Positions 55,953 to 64,000 of a DNA stretch of 64,000 nt are shown here, one piece after another. A program made the translations under genes and the position numbers. Origin of the DNA: Bacteroidia bacterium (GTDB lineage: Bacteria; Bacteroidota; Bacteroidia; AKYH767-A; OLB10); NCBI GenBank assembly GCA_020847635.1, contig JADLBQ010000056.1, forward strand, positions 1 to 64,000. Direction: 5' to 3'. Within the stretch, counting starts at the first letter, position 1, and each line of letters opens with the position of its first letter. Below the pieces are notes generated by a model. The model saw only the letters and a list, made by a program, of their open reading frames with translations. It did not search any database and was not told where the DNA came from.

Positions 55953-57770
55953 TTAGTCCACACTTTCGGCTTTTCTTGCGATTCGTTTGCGGTCATGTTC
56001 ATCCAGATAAATTTTACGCATCCGCATGGCTTTGGGAGTAACTTCCAGGTACTCATCCTTATCTATGTATTCCATAGCTTCTTCGAGCGAGAAATTTATT
56101 CTGGGAGCAATTTTAGCAGCATCATCACTTCCGGAGGCCCGGATGTTAGTTAACTTTTTTGCCTCACACACATTCACCACGATGTCATTCGGGCGGGTAT
56201 GTTCACCAATGATTTGCCCGCCATAAACGATATCGCCCGGGTCAATAAAAAATTTACCCCGATCCTGCAGCTTGTCAATGGAATAAGCGGTTGCACTTCC
56301 ACCTTCTTTTGAAATCAACACTCCGTTGATTCGTTCGGGGATCGAACCTTTCCAGGGCTGGTAATCTTTGAAGCGATGCGCCAGGATTGCTTCTCCGGCA
56401 GTCACTGTTAAAATTGCATTTCGCAGTCCGATGATTCCCCTGGCCGGAATGTTAAATTCAAGATGCTGCATATCACCTTTTGGTTCCATAATCAGCAATT
56501 CACCTTTACGCTGGGTTACCAGTTCAATGACTTTACCGGCAACCTCAGCCGGGGTGTCAACAATAAGCGTTTCAACCGGTTCGCATTTTACTCCGTCAAT
56601 TTCTTTTATGATGACCTGCGGCTGTCCAACCTGCAGTTCATAGCCTTCTCTGCGCATGGTTTCAATCAGGACACTCAGATGCAGAATTCCTCTTCCGTAA
56701 ACAAGCAGGATTTCTGGCGAAGCAGTATCCTCAACCCGGAGGGCCAGGTTTTTTTCGGTTTCCTTATGCAGCCGCTCGCGCAGATGGCGTGATGTTACAA
56801 ACCTGCCATCCTTCCCGAAAAACGGTGAGTTGTTAATGGTAAAGAGCATGCTCATGGTTGGCTCATCAACATCAATGGGTTTCAACGCTTCAGGATGCTC
56901 AAAGTCGGCTACGGTATCTCCGATATCAAAATTTTCTAATCCGGTAAGTGCACAAATTTCACCTGATTGCACTTTACTCACTTTCTTTTTTCCCAAACCT
57001 TCAAACACCATCAGTTCTTTAATTCGTGAACGAATCTGTCGGCCATCGCGTTTGACCAGGGTAACCGGCATATTTTCTTGTACTGTTCCCCGGGATATCC
57101 GTCCGATTGCAATCCGCCCGACATAATTGGAATAATCGAGTGAGGTAATCAGCATCTGGGGAGTACCTTCCTGCCGGGGTGCCGGTGGAATAAATTCAAG
57201 GATGGAATCCAGTAGGGGTGCCAGGTCCTGAGTTGGCTGTTTCCAGTCAATACTCATCCAGCCCTGCTTTGAACTTCCATAAAGGGTATGGAAATTAAGT
57301 TGTTCTTCGGTAGCCCCCAAGTGGTAGAATAAATCAAAAACAGCTTCCTGGGTTTCATCGGGCCGGCAGTTTTCCTTATCTACTTTATTGATCACCAGAA
57401 TGGGTTTAAGCCCTAATGCCAAAGCTTTCTGAGTTACAAATCTGGTTTGAGGCATGGGCCCTTCAAAGGCATCAACCAGAAGTAGAACTCCGTCAGCCAT
57501 CGAGAGTACCCGTTCAACTTCACCTCCGAAATCAGCGTGACCGGGTGTATCTATAACATTGATTTTAACACCCTTCCAGGTTACTGATACATTTTTTGAA
57601 ACAATGGTAATTCCCCGTTCACGTTCCAGTTCGTTGTTATCAAGTATTAAATCACCGGTTTCCTGGTTATCCCGGAAGACAGCGCTCTGATGCAGAATGC
57701 GGTCAACCAGAGTTGTTTTACCATGGTCAACATGTGCTATAATCGCAATATTTCTGATCTTCTGATTCAT
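55953..57770 (-). CDS. typA: Ribosome-associated GTPase TypA/BipA
   Basis: A 605-residue translational GTPase of the EF-G/LepA type that acts on the ribosome in stress and cold. The G1 motif AHVDHGKTT is at about residues 11-19, switch II is [16 protein letters not shown] and NKVD is in [16 protein letters not shown]. The domains after the G-domain and the C-terminal unique domain are complete. I choose the ATG of [10 protein letters not shown]; a longer start nine codons upstream is less likely. Confidence 0.95.
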   Translation of the reverse strand: MNQKIRNIAIIAHVDHGKTTLVDRILHQSAVFRDNQETGDLILDNNELERERGITIVSKNVSVTWKGVKINVIDTPGHADFGGEVERVLSMADGVLLLVDAFEGPMPQTRFVTQKALALGLKPILVINKVDKENCRPDETQEAVFDLFYHLGATEEQLNFHTLYGSSKQGWMSIDWKQPTQDLAPLLDSILEFIPPAPRQEGTPQMLITSLDYSNYVGRIAIGRISRGTVQENMPVTLVKRDGRQIRSRIKELMVFEGLGKKKVSKVQSGEICALTGLENFDIGDTVADFEHPEALKPIDVDEPTMSMLFTINNSPFFGKDGRFVTSRHLRERLHKETEKNLALRVEDTASPEILLVYGRGILHLSVLIETMRREGYELQVGQPQVIIKEIDGVKCEPVETLIVDTPAEVAGKVIELVTQRKGELLIMEPKGDMQHLEFNIPARGIIGLRNAILTVTAGEAILAHRFKDYQPWKGSIPERINGVLISKEGGSATAYSIDKLQDRGKFFIDPGDIVYGGQIIGEHTRPNDIVVNVCEAKKLTNIRASGSDDAAKIAPRINFSLEEAMEYIDKDEYLEVTPKAMRMRKIYLDEHDRKRIARKAESVD

Positions 57771-58202
57771 CTGATTCGGGAAGGAGGGGGGGCGCAAATT
57801 TGATAAATTTTAGTGTTATCCGTAATGGTTAGCCATCAGAAAACTACCAGGTTAACTGGTTAGTCTGCCGGATGAACAGAATTTCGAAACGCGTATTGAT
57901 TCATATTTTTTAACCGGCTCAGGGTTAATCCGATGCTTATTGTAAGGGATTCCGGCTTCTGCAAGCCAATTATATAATAGGGTATTCACTCTAGCCAGGC
58001 CGAATTCTTTAGCAACCGAAAAACACAAAACCAATTTTGCCTAATAAGTGCAGCTTGCTGCTGGTTATAGTACAAATTGCCGGTGAATGAGTTCGGATAG
58101 ATAAAAAGCAGGTAGTGCAGAGGCGAACTAACCCGGAGAAACAATACTCCGGGGGAAGACCTGCCTGCTGAATGAGATAAATAAATAAGTTACCAGTAAG
58201 CT
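57771..58202. other. Intergenic stretch with candidate structured RNA
   Basis: About 430 bases. One weak 60-codon frame on the minus strand has no family. The last 100 bases hold the nested hairpin described separately. Confidence 0.45.
58108..58164 (+). other. Candidate structured RNA element (nested hairpin)
   Basis: GCAGGT (58108-58113) pairs with ACCTGC (58159-58164) and encloses a perfect 7-base stem CCCGGAG (58132-58138) with CTCCGGG (58147-58153) over an 8-base loop. The element lies 38 bases before a truncated gene start. It could be a leader element or a remnant of a mobile element's RNA; no known class was recognised. Confidence 0.3.
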
Positions 58203-58412
58203 ATGAAAACCACATTCATTGCAATATTGACAACTCTAACCTTAAACTCTAGTAACGCTCAAGAAATGAATAAGAAAGAAATTGATGGAATATTAACGAA
58301 ACAAGTAGAAGACAATAAAACGCCTTCGGCCCAATATGCCATATTCAATGCAGACACTATTATTCATCAGTTTCGACTTGGATATGCAGACATAAAAAAT
58401 AATAGAAAGTCT
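58203..58412 (+). pseudogene. Truncated serine hydrolase (beta-lactamase-like) gene
   Basis: Only about 70 codons remain. After a signal peptide-like start (MKTTFIAILTTLTLNSSNAQ) comes EIDGILTKQVEDNKTPSAQYAIF and IIHQFRLGYADIKN, which resembles the N-terminus of beta-lactamase/class C-type serine hydrolases. The sequence then runs into the left end of an IS5-type element at about 58413. The catalytic part is absent here and not seen on the other side of the element, so this is a remnant. Confidence 0.6.
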
Positions 58413-59351
58413 AAAGGGAGCCTCTAAAAACCTCGTGTAAAAATTCACAGTTAATATTTTCAGATGACTCAATTGGAGTTCAGATTTACAGAATGAAAAG
58501 GAAAAAAGTACAAACTCTTTTTGATGAACAATTCCCGCAGGAAAAAATAATTGTAAAGGATCCTTTGGAACTTCTCAGTTCAAAGGTCAATTGGGAGCAA
58601 TTTCGACCAATTCTTGATACAGTTTTCCCTGTAATCGATCATAGTAAAGGTGGACGACCATCTTTTGACTGATTGATGATGTTTAAACTCCTGGTACTTG
58701 CGGAGTATTATGGATTAAGTGATGATCAGATCGAAATTCAACTTCTTGATCGGCTTTCGTTCCAGCGATTCATAGGCCAGGGTTTACAGGACATTGTCCC
58801 CGATGCAAAAACAATTTGGCTCTATCGTCAAACACTCACAGATGCTGGTGTTATCGTTCAGATTTTCGAGACTTTAAAACGTCAGCTGAGTCGGTACGGT
58901 TTGATAGCAAAAAAAGGAACAATGATCGATGCCTGTTTTGTAAAAGTTCCAGTACAACGCAACACACCTGATGAAAATGATGAAATTAAAAATGGAGGCG
59001 TTCCGGATTGGGATGAAAATAAAATACGGCAGAAAGACATCGGTGCAGAGTTGAACATATATTCGGGTGGCTCAAACAAAAAGGCGAACCACTAATCAGA
59101 GCGATAGGAATAAAAAGAATTACGGCAAGAGTCACTCTACGAATAATCGGATACAATTTATCAAGAGCAGTACATTTGATAACAACTCAAAAGAAGAAAT
59201 TACAAATGATCTGAGTGAACAAATTGCAAATCCGCTCACATAGTTGATCAAAAAAAGAGGATCAGCTAAATAAAATAATCATGCTAAATTAAAAATGGGA
59301 AGTCAGACGTAATGCCTTGGTCTTTAAAGAAGGTTTTCAGAGGTTCCCTTT
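58413..59351 (+). mobile_element. Defective IS5-family insertion sequence
   Basis: The element is bounded by imperfect terminal inverted repeats: left AAAGGGAGCCTCTAAAAACC (58413-58432) and right, read in reverse complement, AAAGGGAACCTCTGAAAACC (59332-59351), 18 of 20 identical. Length about 0.94 kb, less than a full IS5-type element. No target-site duplication is clear at these edges. It holds one broken transposase gene. Confidence 0.8.
58493..59214 (+). pseudogene. IS5-family transposase pseudogene with lost catalytic core
   Basis: The N-terminal part begins MKRKKVQTLFDEQF and reads in frame with a TGA at 58670-58672 that replaces a codon in GGRPSFD-x-LMMFK. The DUF772-like region follows (LAEYYGLSDDQIEIQLLDRL). 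At about 59037 the frame changes: the sequence after KIRQKD continues as HRCRVEHIFGWLKQKG and GYNLSRAVHL, which is the C-terminal end of IS5-type transposases. The middle section, which would carry most of the DDE motif, is deleted. Confidence 0.8.
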
Positions 59352-59574
59352 TATTCGTATTCCTATTATTACAAATAGTTGATATTCATTTTTATTATTT
59401 CTCTCAGAATTCAGTGTTTGCAATTTGAGTAATATTTATATTTCAATTACTTTGTTCAAGTCTTAAATAATATAGTAAAAGACCGAGGCGGGTAATCCCG
59501 GCTGATTTTTATAACGTTCTGTAAGTCTTCTGCTGAAGAGAAAGTATCAACAGCTGTTTCTTCTTTACCGGATT

Positions 59575-60309
59575 CTATCCTTCATGCACCGCATCGGCAA
59601 TTCTGAAAATGGAGCTCTTGTTTTTTTCAATTGCATTTCCTGCTACAATGATATCTGCACCTGCACGAACTGCTTTTTTGGCTTTGGCTGCTGAATCAAT
59701 TCCACCCCCGACAATCAGTGGAATGTTGATCAACTGCTTAACTGATTTTATCATTTCAGCACTTACCGGATGAATGGCTCCGCTGCCGGCATCCATAAAA
59801 ATGAGTTTCAATCCAAGCATCTGCCCTGCCAATGCAGTATGTGCTGCCAGATCCGGTTTGTTTCCGGGTAAGGGCATGGTTCCGCTGATGTACTGAACAG
59901 ACGTAAGCTTACCGCTCTCGATAACCATGTAGCCGGTAGGGATAACTTCAATCTTCAGGCTTCTCAGTACAGGGGCTGCAGTTACATGCTTGCCAATAAG
60001 CAAATCGGCATTGCGGCCTGAGATAAGAGAAAGAAACAGAATAGCATCAGCTGCTTTGTCAATCTGCATGGTGCTTCCCGGGAAGATGATCAGCGGAATA
60101 GAACAGGATTCCCGGATTGTTTTAACACAGGCTCCGAAACAGTCTTTTGAAATAAAACTACCCCCGATAAAAATAAAATCAGTACCTGATTTTACAGCAT
60201 AAGCACAGAGCCGGCCCAATTGCTTTTCTGAGGGTTTATCAGGATCAATCAATAGAGCAAACTGTTTGTTTCCAGATTTAACTGAATCCTTGATCGTATG
60301 GTAAACCAT
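59575..60309 (-). CDS. Heptaprenylglyceryl phosphate synthase-like (PcrB/GGGPS) protein
   Basis: A TIM-barrel prenyltransferase of about 244 residues that would attach a polyprenyl chain to glycerol-1-phosphate; group II GGGPS-like enzymes are known in Bacteroidota. The conserved ALLIDPDK near the N-terminus, the FIGGSFIS segment, IPTGYMVIE and the phosphate-binding VGGGIDSAAKA and GADIIVAGNAIE are all visible. I choose MVYHTIKDSV as the start because an in-frame extension of up to 12 codons overlaps an ACTTTG promoter-like box. Confidence 0.85.
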   Translation of the reverse strand: MVYHTIKDSVKSGNKQFALLIDPDKPSEKQLGRLCAYAVKSGTDFIFIGGSFISKDCFGACVKTIRESCSIPLIIFPGSTMQIDKAADAILFLSLISGRNADLLIGKHVTAAPVLRSLKIEVIPTGYMVIESGKLTSVQYISGTMPLPGNKPDLAAHTALAGQMLGLKLIFMDAGSGAIHPVSAEMIKSVKQLINIPLIVGGGIDSAAKAKKAVRAGADIIVAGNAIEKNKSSIFRIADAVHEG

Positions 60310-60446
60310 CCGCTGCATCACGGCAGCAAAGTTGAACAATTTCAAGGAATGATTGCCTTACAAGTCAGACTTCCTAATTCGGTTAAAACCTGTATTTTCG
60401 CTCAATCTTTTTATTGAATATCATTACTCACTAAAACCAGCACTTA

Positions 60447-63194
60447 ATGAAAAAAGCACTTATCCGTTTGTTGGCAATTGCCTTACTGCTGACAACATCA
60501 AATCTTGTTTGGGGTCAGGCAGGAAAGAAGAAACCGTTGCCGGCACCTAAGAAAATAACCTCACTCGAAGGAATAACCGAATACCGGCTTGACAACGGGT
60601 TGACCGTACTGCTGTTTCCTGATCCGTCCAAGTCAACAATTACAGTCAACATCACCTATCTGGTAGGTTCACGCCATGAGGGATATGGTGAATCTGGAAT
60701 GGCCCACCTGCTTGAACACATGGTCTTTAAAGGAACACCCAAACATCCCAACATTCCCCAGGAACTGACTGCTCACGGAGCGCGACCAAACGGAACGACA
60801 TGGTATGACAGGACGAACTACTTTGAAACTTTCTCTGCAACAGACGAAAACCTTCGCTGGGCATTGGATTTGGAAAGCGACCGAATGGTTAATTCGTTCA
60901 TTGCCAAAAAAGATCTTGAAAGTGAATTTTCGGTTGTGAGAAATGAGTTCGAATCCGGTGAAAATGACCCTTCAGGAGTCTTGATGGAAAGGGTTCTTTC
61001 AACCGCTTACCTATGGCACAACTACGGCAAATCAACCATTGGTTCAAAAGAAGATATTGAATTGGTACCGATTGAGAACCTGCAGGCTTTTTATAAGAAA
61101 TTTTATCAGCCTGACAATGCTGTTCTGACCATTGCCGGAAAATTTGATGAACAAAAAACGCTGGCTTTGGTCAATGAATATTTTGGCCCCATCCCGCGTC
61201 CGGCACGGGTTCTTCAGCCAACCTATACAGTTGAGCCAACTCAGGACGGTGAACGCCAGGTTATTCTGAATCGTGTCGGAGACATCCAGGTTGTTGCTGC
61301 CGGCTATCACATTCCCGCAGGTGCTCATCCTGATTTCCCGGCATTGTCTGTACTCACTGATGTGTTAATTAATGAACCTTCCGGCAGGCTCTATAAAGCC
61401 TTAGTTGAAACCAAGATGGCCAGTAGCGTTGACGGATTTGCCTTTGGACTTCACGATCCGGGATATATCTATTTTTCTGCTGAAGTTCTGAAAGATAAAT
61501 CCATTGAGGAAGTCAAAAAGACCATGCTTGGACTTTTGGATAATTTGAAAAACAATCCTATTACCAAAGAGGAAACGGATAGAGCAAAAAATAAAAACCT
61601 GAAAGATTTTGAACAAACCTATCAGAACAGTGACCGGGTAGGTCTTACCTTGTCTAATTACATTTCGAAAGGTGATTGGAGATTGTGGTTTTACTACCGC
61701 GATCAGCTTGAAAAAGTTACTGCTGATGATGTTAACCGGGTTGTTAACAATTACCTGAAACCTTCAAACCGTACCATCGGAATTTTTATTCCGGATGCAA
61801 CTCCCGACAGGGCAGTGATTCCGCCAACTCCTGATCTGGCTGAAATGTTGAAAAATTACAAAGGCAAAGAAGCACTGGCACATGCTGAAGAGTTTGATCC
61901 TTCCCCGTTAAGCATCCAGTCAAAAGTCATTAATGGTGACATTGCAGGCGGTGCCAAATACACATTCCTGCCAAAATCAACCCGTGGCAATTCCGTCTCT
62001 TTGAGTATATCATTAAGAGTGGGAAGCGAACAATCGCTCAGCGGCAAATCAACGGTTGCTGATTTTGCTGCAGGTATGCTTAAGAGAGGTTCCAAAAACC
62101 TAACCTTCCAGCAAATCAACGATTCACTGGATGCTTTAAAAGCATCTGTGGGCATTTCACAAAATGATCAGGTTATTCATGTATCGGTTCAGTCAACCAA
62201 AGAAAACCTGGTTCCCACGCTTAATATTGTATATGAAATCCTTCGCGAACCAGTATTCCCGGCTGCTGAATTTGACAAACTGAAAGATGAAGAACTGGCA
62301 GCAATTGACCAACAGCGCAACGAACCTCAGACCCTTGCCTTTGTCACTTTCCAGAAAATATTGAGGCCTTATCCGAAAACGCATTTTCTCTATACCATGT
62401 CTTTCGATGAACAGGCAGATGCCATCAAAGCATTGAAGATTGAAGAAGTTAAGAAGTTCTATACCGATTATTTTAACTCAGCACATGCTACAGTAGCCGT
62501 TGTTGGTGATTTTGACTCAGAATCTGTCAAGACTGAACTGAACCGAATCCTGGGTAACTGGACTTCAACTGTGGGCTATACCCGTGTACCGGCTCAGTAT
62601 TTCAACCCGGCTGCTGAATCTCAGAAAATCAATACTCCTGATAAAGCAAATGCCATGTTGGTTGCCGGAATGAATCTGAAACTTTCTGAGAACGATCCGG
62701 ATTATCCTGCTCTTACAATTGGTAATTATATTCTGGGCGGAGGGTTTCTGAACTCAAGGCTGGCTGTGAGAATACGCCAAAAAGAAGGAATCAGTTATGG
62801 AGTAGGTTCCTTTATCCAGGCAAACCCGATTGATGAGTCAGGTATTTTTGGAACCTATGCCATCTATAATCCGGATAATTCGGACAAACTGGTTGCTGCT
62901 TACAAAGATGAACTGGATAAAATGATTAAAAACGGTTTTACAGAAAATGAATTAAAAGATGCCGTGAAAGGTTATCTGCAAAGTAAGAACGTAAGCCGTT
63001 CGCAGGATAAAGAACTGGTTGGCAAACTGAACAGTAACTTATTCCTGGGGAGGACCATGCAATGGGATGCTGACTTTGAAAATAAAATTTCAGCACTCAC
63101 AGTTGCTCAGGTATCTGATGTTATGAAAAAATGGATTCAGCCTGAAAAAATTTCAATTATCCAGGCAGGCGATTTTGAACGTAAAAAACCCTGA
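60447..63194 (+). CDS. Periplasmic M16-family zinc peptidase
   Basis: A 915-residue pitrilysin-type protease with an N-terminal signal peptide (about 1-25). The first domain has the inverted zinc motif H87-L-L-E90-H91 and the third ligand Glu167 in VVRNEFESGEND. The second half, from about residue 470, is a related domain without the zinc motif, as usual in two-domain family members; the substrate chamber would form between the halves. It degrades peptides in the periplasm. Followed by a clear terminator. Confidence 0.93.
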   Translation: MKKALIRLLAIALLLTTSNLVWGQAGKKKPLPAPKKITSLEGITEYRLDNGLTVLLFPDPSKSTITVNITYLVGSRHEGYGESGMAHLLEHMVFKGTPKHPNIPQELTAHGARPNGTTWYDRTNYFETFSATDENLRWALDLESDRMVNSFIAKKDLESEFSVVRNEFESGENDPSGVLMERVLSTAYLWHNYGKSTIGSKEDIELVPIENLQAFYKKFYQPDNAVLTIAGKFDEQKTLALVNEYFGPIPRPARVLQPTYTVEPTQDGERQVILNRVGDIQVVAAGYHIPAGAHPDFPALSVLTDVLINEPSGRLYKALVETKMASSVDGFAFGLHDPGYIYFSAEVLKDKSIEEVKKTMLGLLDNLKNNPITKEETDRAKNKNLKDFEQTYQNSDRVGLTLSNYISKGDWRLWFYYRDQLEKVTADDVNRVVNNYLKPSNRTIGIFIPDATPDRAVIPPTPDLAEMLKNYKGKEALAHAEEFDPSPLSIQSKVINGDIAGGAKYTFLPKSTRGNSVSLSISLRVGSEQSLSGKSTVADFAAGMLKRGSKNLTFQQINDSLDALKASVGISQNDQVIHVSVQSTKENLVPTLNIVYEILREPVFPAAEFDKLKDEELAAIDQQRNEPQTLAFVTFQKILRPYPKTHFLYTMSFDEQADAIKALKIEEVKKFYTDYFNSAHATVAVVGDFDSESVKTELNRILGNWTSTVGYTRVPAQYFNPAAESQKINTPDKANAMLVAGMNLKLSENDPDYPALTIGNYILGGGFLNSRLAVRIRQKEGISYGVGSFIQANPIDESGIFGTYAIYNPDNSDKLVAAYKDELDKMIKNGFTENELKDAVKGYLQSKNVSRSQDKELVGKLNSNLFLGRTMQWDADFENKISALTVAQVSDVMKKWIQPEKISIIQAGDFERKKP

Positions 63195-63213
63195 TTGGCG
63201 GTAGTGAAACTCA

Positions 63214-63248
63214 ACAGGGCGCATTGATTCTGCGCCCTGTCTTGTTTT
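63214..63248 (+). terminator. Rho-independent terminator of the M16 gene
   Basis: ACAGGGCGCA (63214-63223) pairs perfectly with TGCGCCCTGT (63231-63240) over ten bases with a 7-base loop, followed by CTTGTTTT. About 20 bases after the stop. Confidence 0.85.
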
Positions 63249-63293
63249 ATACCTTAGCCATTTCATTTTCCGCAAAAGCATCCGAATCCGCTG

Positions 63294-64000
63294 ATGATTA
63301 CCCTGCCCAGGCACCTGCTGTTCACTCTGTTTGTAGTGATGGTTCATACCGTACTTTTCATTTATGCTGTAAACAAAAACCAATACATGCTCAACCCCGA
63401 TTCCAGCGAATACCTGAATCAACGGGATAACCTGCTCCGGCACGGCAGTGTGTATCAGGGCAATCCCGAGGAGCCTCACCGGTGGTATCTGGAAACCAGG
63501 AGACCACCTCTCACCGGATTGATTCTGGCAGCCATCCGCTTGGTTTCAGCATCACCGGTTGCGATTCTCCTAATTCAAAACCTGCTTAGCATTGCTGTGA
63601 TTTTATGGGCAGTTAAATTAAGTCTTAGCATTTACCCTGAAGTTAACATCAAATGGTTTTACCTGCCGGTACTCTTCTTTCCTACCCAGCTGATTTACTC
63701 TAATTTGATCATGGCAGAAGTGTTTTTTCAGGTAGCAATCTTCTCTGGGTTTTATTTCTTGCTTCAGCCTGCCAAGGGACAAAGATTATTCCTTTTTTTT
63801 CTGTTTCTGACCCTGGCAGCTTTTATCAAGCCGGTTTTATGGCTTATATGGATTCCGTTATTAGCAGCCATGATTTATTTCCGGAAAAAATCAGGAATGA
63901 ATTTAAAACATTTTTCAGGCCCTGCTTTTTGCCTGACAGCGGTTCTGCTTTTTTCTTTCTACAATTATCAAAAAACAGGAGTATTTGAATTTTCATCTGC
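63294..64000 (+). CDS. GT-C type membrane glycosyltransferase, N-terminal part
   Basis: The frame is open from an ATG to the window end, so at least 235 residues are coded. The start MITLPRHLLFTLFVVM is a membrane helix. After it comes NPDSSEYLNQRDNLLRHGSVY and the segment with RRPPLTGLILA, which is the usual pattern of lipid-sugar-dependent GT-C enzymes (an acidic residue in the first periplasmic loop and R-x-P). Further helices follow. It may transfer sugars from polyprenyl phosphate; partial, so the substrate is unknown. Confidence 0.78.
   Translation, partial: MITLPRHLLFTLFVVMVHTVLFIYAVNKNQYMLNPDSSEYLNQRDNLLRHGSVYQGNPEEPHRWYLETRRPPLTGLILAAIRLVSASPVAILLIQNLLSIAVILWAVKLSLSIYPEVNIKWFYLPVLFFPTQLIYSNLIMAEVFFQVAIFSGFYFLLQPAKGQRLFLFFLFLTLAAFIKPVLWLIWIPLLAAMIYFRKKSGMNLKHFSGPAFCLTAVLLFSFYNYQKTGVFEFSS

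Noticed and set aside
58108-58164. Group II intron domain or riboswitch
   Set aside because: The nested stems lack domain V features, and no reverse transcriptase or ligand-type motif was seen; kept only as an unclassified structured element.
1-64000. CRISPR arrays, tRNA genes or rRNA
   Set aside because: No regularly spaced repeats and no tRNA or rRNA signatures were recognised in the window, although a tool-based scan would be more sensitive.

Overview
The window reads as a chromosomal segment of a Bacteroidota bacterium of moderate GC. The evidence is promoter-like boxes of the Bacteroidota type (TTG, 19 bases, TAnnTTTG; best at 31689-31718), mostly weak Shine-Dalgarno signals, a spc/alpha ribosomal order with map and infA between secY and rpmJ, a heptaprenylglyceryl-phosphate-synthase-like (PcrB) gene, DUF4142, tandem DUF2249 and HPF genes, and many products that resemble known Bacteroidota families. 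The order within the phylum cannot be fixed by reading alone. The MenA-like prenyltransferase suggests menaquinone as the quinone.

Region 1 (1-8060) is the end of the spc operon and the alpha operon: rpsH (partial), rplF, rplR, rpsE, rpmD, rplO, secY, map, infA, rpmJ, rpsM, rpsK, rpsD, rpoA, rplQ, closed by hairpins. About 0.8 kb with no convincing gene follows.

Region 2 (8852-23468) is a complete complex I operon, nuoA to nuoN, with nuoC and nuoD fused. It encodes the NADH module (E, F, G), the connecting subunits and all membrane subunits, and so a proton-pumping NADH:quinone oxidoreductase.

Region 3 (23529-41880) holds mixed metabolic and stress genes: a ClC channel with CBS domains, a thioredoxin, a DinB-fold protein, two MFS transporters, HPF, a zinc alcohol dehydrogenase, a deaminase, a PLP decarboxylase, an unusual fusion of an FMN-binding split barrel with a UbiA prenyltransferase next to lplA, an SDR, a PEP-mutase-like protein, a transglutaminase-like protein, a DsbA/FrnE-like protein, a tandem DUF2249 protein, a cupin and a small glycosyltransferase.

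Region 4 (42087-52723) is the most interesting part. On the minus strand lies a respiratory cluster: a tiny membrane subunit, a CuA plus cytochrome c subunit II, a heme-copper oxidase subunit I, a SCO protein, and a large membrane protein that joins a di-heme cytochrome b, an 8Fe ferredoxin, an MvhD-like iron-sulfur domain and a periplasmic tail. The catalytic subunit has Gln where oxygen reductases have the cross-linked Tyr, and Lys where the low-spin heme His is expected. A Crp/Fnr regulator with four N-terminal cysteines, a hemerythrin, a nitrobindin-like protein, a cupredoxin lipoprotein and (nearby) tandem DUF2249 surround it. I propose a nitric-oxide-reducing or otherwise non-standard terminal reductase module; this is inference.

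Region 5 (52724-60310) is an accessory, decaying zone: an HNH endonuclease pseudogene, a two-gene AT-rich cassette of unknown function with imperfect inverted repeats on both sides, ssb, typA, a candidate structured RNA, and a truncated serine-hydrolase gene cut by an IS5-type element that has lost its catalytic core. The window ends with a PcrB-like synthase, an M16 protease and the start of a GT-C type membrane glycosyltransferase.
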